From Bhargavaea ginsengi (GTDB lineage Bacteria; Bacillota; Bacilli; Bacillales_A; Planococcaceae), in contig NZ_FNZF01000003.1 in assembly GCF_900109165.1 (NCBI RefSeq), positions 124,001 to 188,000 of the forward strand: DNA of 64,000 bases, given 5' to 3'. The translations under genes and the position numbers were made by a program. The notes under the pieces were generated by a model. That model searched no databases. It was not told the DNA's origin and saw nothing but the letters and a program-made list of their open reading frames with translations. Below, piece by piece: positions 34,250 through 42,410 of this stretch; the stretch's first letter is position 1; each line of letters begins with the position of its first letter.

Positions 34250-34998
34250 TCCGTCACCACCTTGACAGTTGTTTCGTTCTCAACAGCTTCCATCATCGCC
34301 GCATCCAGGGAATCCGTGATCAGCCCGGCAGAAGCGAGCGGAAGGACTTTGGTGAAGCTGACCTTGCCCGCCTTGCTGTGATCCGCGACGACATAAGTGC
34401 GCCGCGACAGCGAAGCGGCCAGTTTCTTGACAGCGGCTTCCTCGGGGTCCGGTGTCGTGTAGCCGTATTCCGGATGGAACCCGTTCGCCCCGAGAAAGCA
34501 CCGGTCAAAGCGGTATTCCGAAAGGGCACCTGTCGCCTGCGGACCGACAAGCGCGCCTGTTTTGCCCTTTACGTAGCCGCCGGTCAGATAGGTCGTGATT
34601 CCATGGTCGATCAGAGTATCCACATGGGTCAGGCCGTTCGTGACGACGACCGTCCCCTTCCCCGCAAGAAACGGAATCATCCGGAAAGTCGTCGTTCCCG
34701 CATCAAGGAAGATGAATTCCCCTTCCTCGACGAGGCCGGCGGCTACAGCCGCAATCTGCAGCTTTTCCTGCTCGTTTTTGACGGATTTGTCAGAAACGCT
34801 CAACTCCTGGATGTTCCGGTCACGGATTGTGGCACCGCCATGGATGCGCTCCAGGAGATTGATAGCCTCCAGCTCCGTCAGATCGCGGCGGATGGTCGAT
34901 TCTGATGCACCTGTGCCTTCCACAAGCTCAGAGATTTTCACGGTCTGCTTTTGTCTCAGCAGATCCATGATCCATTCATGGCGTTCAGTCGTCAGCAT
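34246..34998 (-). CDS. fruR: DeoR-family repressor of the fructose operon
   Basis: A 250-residue DeoR-type regulator. The HTH (residues 1-56) contains KQTVKISELVEGTGASESTIRRDL, and the sugar-phosphate-binding domain contains IFLDAGTTTFRM and a C-terminal VLPLASAGLITDSLD. The genes it precedes make fructose 1-phosphate its probable inducer. It diverges from ptsH-ptsI; loosely repeated TTTGAA-like units between 35050 and 35090 could be its operator. Confidence 0.9.
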   Translation of the reverse strand: MLTTERHEWIMDLLRQKQTVKISELVEGTGASESTIRRDLTELEAINLLERIHGGATIRDRNIQELSVSDKSVKNEQEKLQIAAVAAGLVEEGEFIFLDAGTTTFRMIPFLAGKGTVVVTNGLTHVDTLIDHGITTYLTGGYVKGKTGALVGPQATGALSEYRFDRCFLGANGFHPEYGYTTPDPEEAAVKKLAASLSRRTYVVADHSKAGKVSFTKVLPLASAGLITDSLDAAMMEAVENETTVKVVTE

Positions 34999-35037
34999 GT
35001 TTGATCACCCGTCTGTCATTGATTAAGCCCATTTTAC

Positions 35038-35066
35038 TTGAAATCGGTTCCAAAATCCATCATAAT
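35038..35066 (+). promoter_or_regulatory. Overlapping cre site and ptsHI promoter in the fruR/ptsH divergent region
   Basis: TTGAAATCGGTTCCA (35038-35052) matches the CcpA consensus WTGNAANCGNWNNCW at every position. It overlaps the -35 of a rightward promoter (TTGAAA 35038-35043, 17 bp, CATAAT 35061-35066). On the minus strand it falls between a weak -35 and TAAAAT, a possible fruR promoter. CcpA could therefore act on both directions. Confidence 0.75.
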
Positions 35067-35129
35067 CGTTCACAAACATTCAAAAACAGTCATCCTGTTG
35101 ACTGTCTTCATTTAGGAGGAATTACGCTC

Positions 35130-35396
35130 ATGGTCGAAAAACAATATACAATCAGTGCATCAGAAGGTCTCCACGCACGTCCGACTTCCCTGCTCGTCGG
35201 TTCGCTGGCGCCTTTCTCTTCCGATATCTCCCTGATCTACAACGACAAGACGGTGAACATGAAGTCCATCCTTGGCGTCATGGCGCTTGGAGTCGCATCG
35301 GGAGCGACCATCACCGTCAGGGCCGAGGGCGAAGATGAAAATGAAGCCATCGCCAAAATCGATGAAGTCATGAAATCCGAAGGGCTGGCAAACTGA
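35130..35396 (+). CDS. ptsH: Phosphocarrier protein HPr (second copy)
   Basis: An 88-residue HPr with His15 in SEGLHARPT and Ser46 in NMKSILGVM, so it can be phosphorylated by both enzyme I and HPr kinase. TTTAGGAGG lies 9 bp before the ATG; the frame extending back to 35001 crosses the promoter and is ignored. ptsI starts directly at the next base after its stop. This is the standard general-PTS copy. Confidence 0.94.
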   Translation: MVEKQYTISASEGLHARPTSLLVGSLAPFSSDISLIYNDKTVNMKSILGVMALGVASGATITVRAEGEDENEAIAKIDEVMKSEGLAN

Positions 35397-37109
35397 ATGG
35401 AACAGCGGATCAAAGGTATCGCAGCCTCCGGAGGCATCGCGATTGCAAAAGCTTTCCGGCTGGAGCATCCCGACCTCCAGACCGAAAAAGCAACCGTTGC
35501 GGACACAGAAGCGGAAACTGCCCGCCTGGACCGGGCGATCGATGCTTCGCGGGAAGACCTCAAGGCCATCCGTGAACGTACCTCAGAACAGCTCAGTGAA
35601 AGCGAAGCGGACATTTTCAGTGCACACCTGCTCGTCCTTGACGACCCTGAACTCATCGGGCCGGTGAAGGAGAAGATCCGATCGGAGCAGGTAAATGCGG
35701 AGCATGCCCTCAAACAGACCGCTGACGGCTTTGTCGCGCTGTTCGAGTCGATGGACAATGAATACATGAAAGAACGTGCGGCCGACGTGCGTGATGTCAC
35801 CAAGCGCATCCTCGCCCACCTGCTCGGAGTGACGCTCCAGAGCCCTTCGATGATCCGCGAACAGACGGTCATCATCGCCGAGGACCTGACACCGTCCGAT
35901 ACGGTGCAGCTGAATCCGGAATACGTCCGCGGTTTCGTCACGGACATCGGAGGACGCACATCCCACTCCGCCATCCTGGCAAGGACACTGGAAATCCCGG
36001 CAGTCGTCGGCAGCCGCTCCGCGATGGCTCAGATAAAAAACGGCGCGACGGTCATCGTCGACGGAACTTCCGGTGAAGTGATCGTCAGCCCGTCTGACGA
36101 CACGCTCAAGTCCTATGAAGAAAAGCAGGCCGCGTTCGCTGAGGAACAAACACGGCTCACCAGGCTCGTGAATGAACCGACCCTATCAAAAGACGGCCAC
36201 AGGGTAGAACTGGCCGGCAACATCGGCTCCCCTGCCGATGTCGCCAAAGTCCTTGAGAACGGCGGAGAAGGCATCGGCCTGTTCCGGACGGAATTCCTTT
36301 ATATGGGCCGCGACCAGTTCCCTACGGAAGACGAGCAGTTCGAAGCATACAAGAGCGTCTTGGAACAGATGGAAGGCCGCCCGACCATCGTCCGGACACT
36401 CGACATCGGCGGCGACAAGGAATTGCCTTACCTGGATCTTCCGGATGAGGCGAACCCGTTCCTCGGCATCCGTGCCATCCGCCTTTGCCTGCAGGAAGAA
36501 GACATGTTCCGAGTGCAGCTCCGCGCATTGCTCCGGGCAAGTGTCCACGGACATCTGAAGATCATGTTTCCGATGATCGCGACACTGGATGAATTCCGCC
36601 GCGCCAAGACGGTCTTCCTGGATGAAAAGGAGAAGTTGGAACAAAGCGGCGTGCCCGTCAGCGACAAGATCGAACTCGGCATGATGGTCGAGATTCCGTC
36701 CGCCGCACTCATGGCCGACCAGTTCGCCAAAGAAGTCGACTTCTTCTCGATTGGTACGAACGACCTGATCCAGTACACGATGGCCGCCGACCGGATGAAC
36801 GAACAGCTGTCGTACCTGTACCAGCCGTTCAGCCCGGCGGTTCTCCGGCTGATCAAGATGGTCATCGACGCCGCCCACCGGGAAGGCAAGCACGCCGGCA
36901 TGTGCGGCGAAATGGCGGGTGACGAAGCCGCGATTCCGGTCCTGCTCGGCATGGGCCTCGACGAGTTCTCGATGAGCGCCTCCTCCATCCTGAAGGCCCG
37001 CGCGAAAATCGCAGGCCTTTCCAAGGCAAAGATGGAAGCGAAGATTGATCACATCCTGTCCCTCTCCTCCGGCGAGGAAGTCCGCTCGTATATTGAACAG
37101 TCCCTATAA
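35397..37109 (+). CDS. ptsI: PTS enzyme I
   Basis: A 570-residue phosphoenolpyruvate-protein phosphotransferase. The phosphohistidine is in [17 protein letters not shown] near residue 186; the PEP-binding barrel has [26 protein letters not shown] and the cysteine in [12 protein letters not shown] near 500. It starts HPr phosphotransfer for both PTS permeases in this window. A strong terminator follows. Confidence 0.96.
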   Translation: MEQRIKGIAASGGIAIAKAFRLEHPDLQTEKATVADTEAETARLDRAIDASREDLKAIRERTSEQLSESEADIFSAHLLVLDDPELIGPVKEKIRSEQVNAEHALKQTADGFVALFESMDNEYMKERAADVRDVTKRILAHLLGVTLQSPSMIREQTVIIAEDLTPSDTVQLNPEYVRGFVTDIGGRTSHSAILARTLEIPAVVGSRSAMAQIKNGATVIVDGTSGEVIVSPSDDTLKSYEEKQAAFAEEQTRLTRLVNEPTLSKDGHRVELAGNIGSPADVAKVLENGGEGIGLFRTEFLYMGRDQFPTEDEQFEAYKSVLEQMEGRPTIVRTLDIGGDKELPYLDLPDEANPFLGIRAIRLCLQEEDMFRVQLRALLRASVHGHLKIMFPMIATLDEFRRAKTVFLDEKEKLEQSGVPVSDKIELGMMVEIPSAALMADQFAKEVDFFSIGTNDLIQYTMAADRMNEQLSYLYQPFSPAVLRLIKMVIDAAHREGKHAGMCGEMAGDEAAIPVLLGMGLDEFSMSASSILKARAKIAGLSKAKMEAKIDHILSLSSGEEVRSYIEQSL

Positions 37110-37150
37110 GAAAAAGCGCATCGCCCGGGTGAGGGTGATGCGCTTTTCTT
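37108..37150. terminator. Terminator after ptsI
   Basis: An 18-bp near-perfect stem (AAGAAAAAGCGCATCGCCC with GGGTGATGCGCTTTTCTT) with a short loop, followed by T-rich sequence. It could also act on the convergent strand. Confidence 0.88.
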
Positions 37151-37160
37151 ATAAAGGCTG

Positions 37161-37335
37161 CGATTTCGTCATTCAAGGCTTCATTCTCGTCATTTATGGT
37201 TCCAGTTTCGTCATTCGAAGCCGCAATTTCGTCATTCGCCCACCCGGAGCCGTCGAATGCTGAAATTAACGGCATGAATGACGAAATTAGACTGTCGAAT
37301 GATGAAACTTAACCGCTGAATGACGAAACCGGCAA
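37161..37335. repeat. Array C: mirror-image 21-bp arrays with core TTTCGTCATTC
   Basis: Four plus-strand units have their TCGTCAT core at 37166, 37187, 37208 and 37229, each 21 bp apart. After a short gap four inverted units, GAATGACGAAA-like, start at 37255, 37276, 37297 and 37318, again 21 bp apart. Each half therefore reads in the transcription direction of the gene that runs into it: ptsI from the left and the MFS gene from the right. Confidence 0.85.
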
Positions 37336-37362
37336 CTGTCGCAACTGTAGACCGGACCGTCA

Positions 37363-38556
37363 TTAACCTGCCTGCACCTGCAGGCCTGCCTTCTCTCTTT
37401 TGCCGTGCATCAAGAAATACAGCAACGCCGAAACGAGTACGACAGCCGCCAAGATCAGATAGAGTGTGCCGAAGCTCATGTACGGAATAAAGAACCCAAT
37501 TAGGAATGGGCCGAATCCGAGCCCCGCATCCAACGCGATGAAAAACGTCGATGTCGCCAGCCCCATGCGGTGTGGCGGCGTGAGCTTGACTGCGACTGCC
37601 TGTGTACAGGACTGCATATTGCCAAATCCGAGGCCAATCAGCACGCCGGAAGCAAGCAGCATCAGTCCGTTCTGTGCAGTCCCGAGCAGAACGAGCCCGG
37701 ACGCGAACAAGACAAACGCCGGATACATCACCGCATTCGCCCCCTTCACATCCATGAGGCGGCCGGTGAACGGACGCGACAGCAGTACCGCGACGGAGTA
37801 CACGAGGAAGAAGAAGCTGGCCGCGCTCACGAGATTGATCTCGATTGCGTAGGTGCCGATGAACGACAGGACGCCGGAATAGCAGAATGCGACCACCAAG
37901 GTGACGAGCGCAATCGGAATGGCACCCGGCTCCACGATGCCGGAAAGGCTGAACCCTTTTTTCTCCTGTCCCTTCGGCACCGGCTTTGCTTCGGGTACGC
38001 GCAGGAACATCGCAACTGCCAGGCTGACGAAACCGACGGCAAGGCATAAGCCGAATATGGCCGTCATCCCGGTCTTACCGCTCAAATACAGGCCGATAAA
38101 GGGACCGATTGCCGTCGCAAGCGTAGCGCTCATGCTGAAATAACCGATGCCCTCCCCTTTCCGCGCTGCCGGGATGGTCTGTGCCACAATCGTCCCCGTC
38201 GCCGTACTTGCAATCCCCATCGCAGTTCCGTGGAGGAAGCGCGTCAGCATAAGAAACGGAATCCCCAGCTGGATGAAGTACAGGGCAGTCGTCAAAGCAA
38301 ACAGGATAAGACCGATAAACAGTGTCTTTCTGCGCCCTATTGATTCAATACTGCGGCCGGTCAACAGCCTGCCGGTAAGTGCGCCCACGATAAACAGGCC
38401 GGTAACAAGTCCCGCCTCACTCGCCGAGGCGCCGTATTCATCAGTGGCATAAACCCCGATGATAACCACAAGCAAGTAAAAGACGAGTGTGATCAGAAAG
38501 TTGACGCCGGAGACGATGATAAAATCTTTTGTCCATAATTTCTGATCAGGCTTCAT
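37363..38556 (-). CDS. MFS transporter
   Basis: A 397-residue major facilitator with twelve predicted helices. The loop 2-3 motif reads GRLLTGRSIESIGRRKTLF near residue 62 and a second-half equivalent RPFTGRLMDVKGANA near 265. The first helix begins FIIVSGVNFLITLVFYLL. Its start overlaps the MarR gene by 11 bp, so the regulator probably controls it; drug or metabolite efflux is likely but the substrate is unknown. Confidence 0.88.
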   Translation of the reverse strand: MKPDQKLWTKDFIIVSGVNFLITLVFYLLVVIIGVYATDEYGASASEAGLVTGLFIVGALTGRLLTGRSIESIGRRKTLFIGLILFALTTALYFIQLGIPFLMLTRFLHGTAMGIASTATGTIVAQTIPAARKGEGIGYFSMSATLATAIGPFIGLYLSGKTGMTAIFGLCLAVGFVSLAVAMFLRVPEAKPVPKGQEKKGFSLSGIVEPGAIPIALVTLVVAFCYSGVLSFIGTYAIEINLVSAASFFFLVYSVAVLLSRPFTGRLMDVKGANAVMYPAFVLFASGLVLLGTAQNGLMLLASGVLIGLGFGNMQSCTQAVAVKLTPPHRMGLATSTFFIALDAGLGFGPFLIGFFIPYMSFGTLYLILAAVVLVSALLYFLMHGKREKAGLQVQAG

Positions 38557-38980
38557 CTCCGGCTCCCCCTTTCCGCATTAGATTCTTCCTGATTTCAGGA
38601 AGAAGGCGGTGCAGAAGTTCCTGCTCCTCACGCGCCATCCCTTTCATGATCTCGCCTTCCAGCAGGGAGATCTTTTCCCGGCATTCCCGGTACACCGCCA
38701 CTCCCCTCCCTGTCAGACGGATCACTTTGACTCGCCGGTCCTTTCCTGGAATCTGCTCAATCAGTTCCCGCTCTTCCAGGCGATGGACCCTTCTCGTGAT
38801 CGACGGCTTTTCAACCCCGTAATAACTCGATATCTCAACAAGCGTAGACGGTCCTTCACGCTCGATGTAGAAAATGACCTGCCACAGCGAATAAGTAAGG
38901 CCGTACGGTTCCAGCAGCTGATTCAGCCTGGTGATCAGCGGCCGGTAAATGGCCAGATAATGACGGAAAATCCCCTCCAT
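38546..38980 (-). CDS. MarR-family regulator
   Basis: A 144-residue winged-helix regulator: EREGPSTLVEISSYYGVEKP and SITRRVHRLEERELIEQ form the HTH, followed by the wing IPGKDRRVKVIRLTGRG. GGGGGCC lies just before the ATG. It is co-transcribed with the MFS gene through an overlap. Inverted repeats upstream (38997-39015) are the candidate operator. Confidence 0.9.
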   Translation of the reverse strand: MEGIFRHYLAIYRPLITRLNQLLEPYGLTYSLWQVIFYIEREGPSTLVEISSYYGVEKPSITRRVHRLEERELIEQIPGKDRRVKVIRLTGRGVAVYRECREKISLLEGEIMKGMAREEQELLHRLLPEIRKNLMRKGGAGDEA

Positions 38981-38996
38981 AGTTCGGCCCCCTTTT

Positions 38997-39015
38997 TAGT
39001 TACTCATATTAACTA
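38997..39015. promoter_or_regulatory. Candidate operator of the MarR-MFS operon
   Basis: TAGTTA and TAACTA in inverted orientation with a 7-bp spacer, followed by another TTAACTAT, directly upstream of the MarR ribosome-binding site. Location and symmetry suit autoregulation. Confidence 0.5.
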
Positions 39016-39215
39016 TTAACTATGGAAACTATAATGCAGAAGACCCTACATGTCAATTGCCTGACGTGTCGCAACGGCTAATGCTGATGCCCTTCAGAAA
39101 CACTGGTGAGGTCATTCAGATGCTGAGCATTCGTCTCCCTCTGAACAGTCGTGACTTAACTTCACGCAAAAGGGAAAGATTCCTTTATAATGTTCCAGAC
39201 GAGGAGTGATGACTT

Positions 39216-40442
39216 ATAAACCTGCAACAAGATAAACTACATAATCCGACCGGAAAAAGCCGGATCGGACTGGCACTTGTCCTCGGACTCCTCGCCATAC
39301 TGGGGCCACTCAATATCGATATGTATTTGCCGAGCTTTCCCGAGATTTCGCGGGAACTCGGAACCGGCGCCTCGCAGGTGCAGCTGAGTCTGACCGCCTG
39401 CCTGATCGGGCTTGCGCTCGGGCAGATCGTGGTCGGCCCGATCAGCGATGCCCAGGGCAGAAGAAAGCCGCTGATCATCGGCACTTCTCTCTTTGCCCTG
39501 GCATCCGTCTTCTGTGCGCTCGCCCCCAATATCACCGTGCTCATCATCGCACGGTTCCTGCAGGGGTTCACCGCTGCGGCGGGGGTTGTCCTATCCCGTG
39601 CCGTAGTGCGCGATGTCTTCAGCGGGCGGGAGATGACGAAGTTCTTCTCGCTCCTCATGGTCATCAATGCCGTTGCACCGGTCGTCGCTCCCATGCTCGG
39701 CGGAGCGATCCTGGCCATTCCTTCTGCAAGCTGGGAAACGATTTTCTACGCACTGGCTTTGATCGGAGTACTGATCGTCGTGATTGTGGGGACGAAGCTG
39801 AAGGAAACGCTGCCGCCGGAAAAGCGGATTCCAAGTTCCATCGGTTCTTCAGTGACCACAATGGGCAGTTTATTGAAGGACCGCTCCTTTATCGGCTATG
39901 CGCTCGTTGTCGGTTTTGTCCATGGCGGAAGTTTTGCCTACGTCTCGGGCACGCCTTTTGTTTACCAGCAGATTTACGGTGTGTCTCCTCAGGTATTCAG
40001 TATCCTGTTCGGGATCAACGGTGTGGCCATCATCACCGGGAGCTTCATCATCGGCCGGTTCGGCGGAATCATATCCGAGAAAAAGCTGCTGCAGGCAGCC
40101 GTCACCGTAGCTGCGGCCTCAACATTCATCCTGCTGATCATGACCATCATCAAAGGCCCGCTGGCGTCGCTGGTGATCCTGATCTTCATCTACATGACCA
40201 CGATGGGCATGATCATCACCAGCACCTTCACCCTTGGGATGGCCAAACAGGGCGGCCGTGCCGGCAGCGCCAGCGCCGTACTCGGCATGCTCCCGAGCCT
40301 GCTCGGCGCGGCCTTTACCCCGCTGTCCGGCATCGCGGGCGCAACCGCCGTCCCGATGGGCGCAACCCTTTTCGGCACTTCCCTCATCGGACTGATCGCC
40401 TTTATGACGCTGATCAAGAAGGACAGCGAAGAAGAATACTAA
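39216..40442 (+). CDS. Bcr/CflA-type MFS drug-resistance transporter, start codon unclear
   Basis: The frame encodes a Bcr/CflA exporter: GLALVLGLLAILGPLNIDMY is helix 1, then YLPSFPEISRELG and GQIVVGPISDAQGRRKPL. The first in-frame ATG (39321) falls inside helix 1, so it cannot be the true start. The frame opens after a stop at 39210 with no ATG, GTG or TTG before the helix; candidates are ATA (39216) or CTG (39222) after GAGGAG. An ATG at 39209 in another frame would join the gene if one A near 39218 were removed. The coordinate is therefore tentative. A frameshift, sequencing error or rare start codon are all possible. Confidence 0.8.
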   Translation: MNLQQDKLHNPTGKSRIGLALVLGLLAILGPLNIDMYLPSFPEISRELGTGASQVQLSLTACLIGLALGQIVVGPISDAQGRRKPLIIGTSLFALASVFCALAPNITVLIIARFLQGFTAAAGVVLSRAVVRDVFSGREMTKFFSLLMVINAVAPVVAPMLGGAILAIPSASWETIFYALALIGVLIVVIVGTKLKETLPPEKRIPSSIGSSVTTMGSLLKDRSFIGYALVVGFVHGGSFAYVSGTPFVYQQIYGVSPQVFSILFGINGVAIITGSFIIGRFGGIISEKKLLQAAVTVAAASTFILLIMTIIKGPLASLVILIFIYMTTMGMIITSTFTLGMAKQGGRAGSASAVLGMLPSLLGAAFTPLSGIAGATAVPMGATLFGTSLIGLIAFMTLIKKDSEEEY

Positions 40443-40449
40443 ATGCAGC

Positions 40450-40482
40450 AATCCCTCTCCAGATAACAAATGGAGAGGGATT
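40450..40482 (+). terminator. Terminator after the Bcr/CflA gene
   Basis: AATCCCTCTCCA (40450-40461) pairs perfectly with TGGAGAGGGATT (40471-40482), followed by ATTATCTT. Confidence 0.82.
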
Positions 40483-40506
40483 ATTATCTTCGTCGGTTTT
40501 TTAGTT

Positions 40507-40583
40507 AAATTACGCTATAACGTAATTTTTTGTGCGTTCCAATTAATAAATCTTTACATTCAAGCGTAAACTAAATTACACTT
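40507..40583. promoter_or_regulatory. Two operator-like inverted repeats before the HTH/F1-beta gene
   Basis: AAATTACG and CGTAATTT (40507-40528) form a perfect inverted repeat with a 6-bp spacer. A second, AAGCGTAA and TTACACTT (40562-40583), has one mismatch and the same 6-bp spacer. Both lie between the upstream terminator and the gene starting at 40608, so they are probable binding sites for a regulator, perhaps the encoded HTH protein itself. Confidence 0.6.
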
Positions 40584-40607
40584 CAAAGTAAGAAAGGGGT
40601 GTTTGAA

Positions 40608-41657
40608 ATGGATGACTTACGTTTGAATGTCGGTTTGTTGCGCAGAAAGGTCCCGAATCTGACAAGCGCGGCCCGTCAGGTCGGGCTACGTCCTGCGACC
40701 GTGTCGAACCTGTGCACAGGCAAGATACCCGTCGGGCGGGCTGAGGTCCGGACGCTTGCTGCGCTCGCTTCATTGGCCAATTGCACATTGGATGATCTGA
40801 TTATCAGGGGGGAGAAGATCGAGATGATTGAGACGAAGATCAAGACTTTGGATTTGTTTGCACCATTGGCTAAAGGCGGTACGGTCGGTCTTGTTGCACG
40901 TCCGGGGATGGGTCAGCTCGTCGTATTGGCGGAACTGCTTTACCGGTTGAAGAATGACGGCTATCAGACCATCCTGCTCATGCCCGAAGGGGAACACCGC
41001 GGAGTGGACGACCTTGCGGAAAACGTGGATGTCATTACCCATTCGATCGGAGAAACCAACCGGAAAATCATTGAGCTGGGCGGCGGTCAGGAGATTATTT
41101 TTGTCGCTGACCGCTCCCATGTCATCACGGGCGGCATCCAGGAGCTGCAGGAGAATCTCCAGGAAAAAGGCATCCACTCCGTGACTACGTTCCTTGTCGA
41201 CCTGACCGGTGACGCAGTGGATGAGAACCTGCCTTACGGGCCGCTTGAGACGCTATGGCAGTTCGATGCCGACCTGGTGGCCAGGCACCGCTATCCGGCC
41301 GTGAGTCCCCTGGGATCCGTGTCCTCTGTTCTCGAAGGCGCCCATCTCGATCAGGAACACTTCGCCGTCCAGCAGAAAGCCCTGAAACTCCTCCGCCGCT
41401 ATCGGGAACTCAGATCTCTGGTAACAGTCGGCGGAATCGATCGGATTCCTGCATCCGAGCTGCAGACTTATCGTAGGGGCGAGCGTCTGGAGGCCTATCT
41501 GACCCAGCCATTTTACGCTGCTGAGGCCTTCACGAAAAAACCGGGTGCTTCCGTCAGCCTCCAGGAGACGCTGAATGATGTGAAAGAGATCATAAACGGC
41601 TCAGCAGATTCCAAAGAAGTTGCCGAGCTCGAGCTGATTGGCAGCCTGCAGCCTTAA
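40608..41657 (+). CDS. Helix-turn-helix protein fused to a degenerate F1-ATPase beta-subunit core
   Basis: A 349-residue protein of unknown function. Residues 1-65 form an XRE-like HTH (NLTSAARQVGLRPATVSNLC). From residue 73 on it follows F1-ATPase beta: ETKIKTLDLFAPLAKGGTVG matches ETGIKVVDLLAPYxKGGKIG; YPAVSPLGS (229-237) matches YPAVDPLxS; RYRELRSLV, LTQPFYAAEAFT and SLQETLNDVKEII match the C-terminal domain. The P-loop GGAGVGKT is ARPGMGQL (97-104), so Lys and Thr are lost; Walker B is IIFVAD. The F1 beta-barrel is replaced by the HTH. It probably senses rather than hydrolyses nucleotide, or binds F1 parts; this is inference. ATG 40608 follows AAAGGGG. Confidence 0.8.
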   Translation: MDDLRLNVGLLRRKVPNLTSAARQVGLRPATVSNLCTGKIPVGRAEVRTLAALASLANCTLDDLIIRGEKIEMIETKIKTLDLFAPLAKGGTVGLVARPGMGQLVVLAELLYRLKNDGYQTILLMPEGEHRGVDDLAENVDVITHSIGETNRKIIELGGGQEIIFVADRSHVITGGIQELQENLQEKGIHSVTTFLVDLTGDAVDENLPYGPLETLWQFDADLVARHRYPAVSPLGSVSSVLEGAHLDQEHFAVQQKALKLLRRYRELRSLVTVGGIDRIPASELQTYRRGERLEAYLTQPFYAAEAFTKKPGASVSLQETLNDVKEIINGSADSKEVAELELIGSLQP

Positions 41658-41668
41658 GCCTCCCCCAC

Positions 41669-41697
41669 ACGGCCGTGCCCCTTTGCATGGCCGTTTT
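41669..41697 (+). terminator. Terminator after the HTH/F1-beta gene
   Basis: ACGGCCGTG pairs with CATGGCCGT (one G-U pair) and is followed by TTTT. Confidence 0.7.
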
Positions 41698-41859
41698 CGG
41701 ATTCTCGGGAAAACCTGAGACCTCCTGCCCCCTTTAACCGAGCTTTCTGCTGTATACTGATGGAATACTGATGACCATTCTTTAGTTTATATAAACCATC
41801 CGCCGGGCGGCGTTTCCGCTGAAGGATGAATTCCAATCAGAAATGAGCAGGTGAATTAT

Positions 41860-42252
41860 TTGATCGAAATCAAAACATCCACACTAAGTGACGGGGAATT
41901 TAACAGAGGGGTATTTGCCACGTGCGATATCAACGAAGGCACACTGATCCACCAAGCGCCGGTGATCGCCTACCCGAACGATCAGCATGAACACATCGAA
42001 CAGACGCTCCTTGCTGACTATGCGTTTGAGTACGGGCTCAACCACACCGCCATCCTTCTCGGCTATGGTATGCTGTTCAACCACTCGTACCAGCCGAATG
42101 CGTCCTATGAGATCAGCTTCGAGAACCAGACATTCAACTTCTACGCCCACACTCCCATCAAAATGGGGGAAGAGATCCTCATCAACTACAACGGAGACGA
42201 GGATGATCAGGAGTTGCTGTGGTTTGACCGGGAAGAAGAATCCGAATCCTGA
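41860..42252 (+). CDS. SET-domain protein (protein-lysine methyltransferase fold)
   Basis: A compact 130-residue SET domain. The core motif NHSYQPNASYE (NHSxxPN) and the closing INYNGDED are present, and GEFNRGVFATCDINEGTLI forms the N-terminal strand pair with SAM-contacting residues. No pre- or post-SET cysteine clusters. The TTG at 41860 after AGGTGA is preferred; a GTG three codons earlier is possible. Bacterial stand-alone SET proteins methylate lysines, but the target is unknown. Confidence 0.82.
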   Translation: MIEIKTSTLSDGEFNRGVFATCDINEGTLIHQAPVIAYPNDQHEHIEQTLLADYAFEYGLNHTAILLGYGMLFNHSYQPNASYEISFENQTFNFYAHTPIKMGEEILINYNGDEDDQELLWFDREEESES

Positions 42253-42273
42253 CCCGTTTAAGCAAATCATTTA

Positions 42274-42309
42274 TCAGCCTGTGTACCGGAATCCGGCACA
42301 CAGGCTGAT
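42274..42309 (+). terminator. Terminator after the SET gene
   Basis: TCAGCCTGTGT pairs with ACACAGGCTGA around a GC-rich loop; the T-run is weak (GATTTA). Confidence 0.6.
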
Positions 42310-42410
42310 TTACGTTCAGGTTATCCGGCAGAATTCACCAAACCTCCACTCCCTCATCACAGTTTGGCCAGATTCCCGTGCTACACTTTGTGTAATGGAG
42401 GTTGAGGCGA

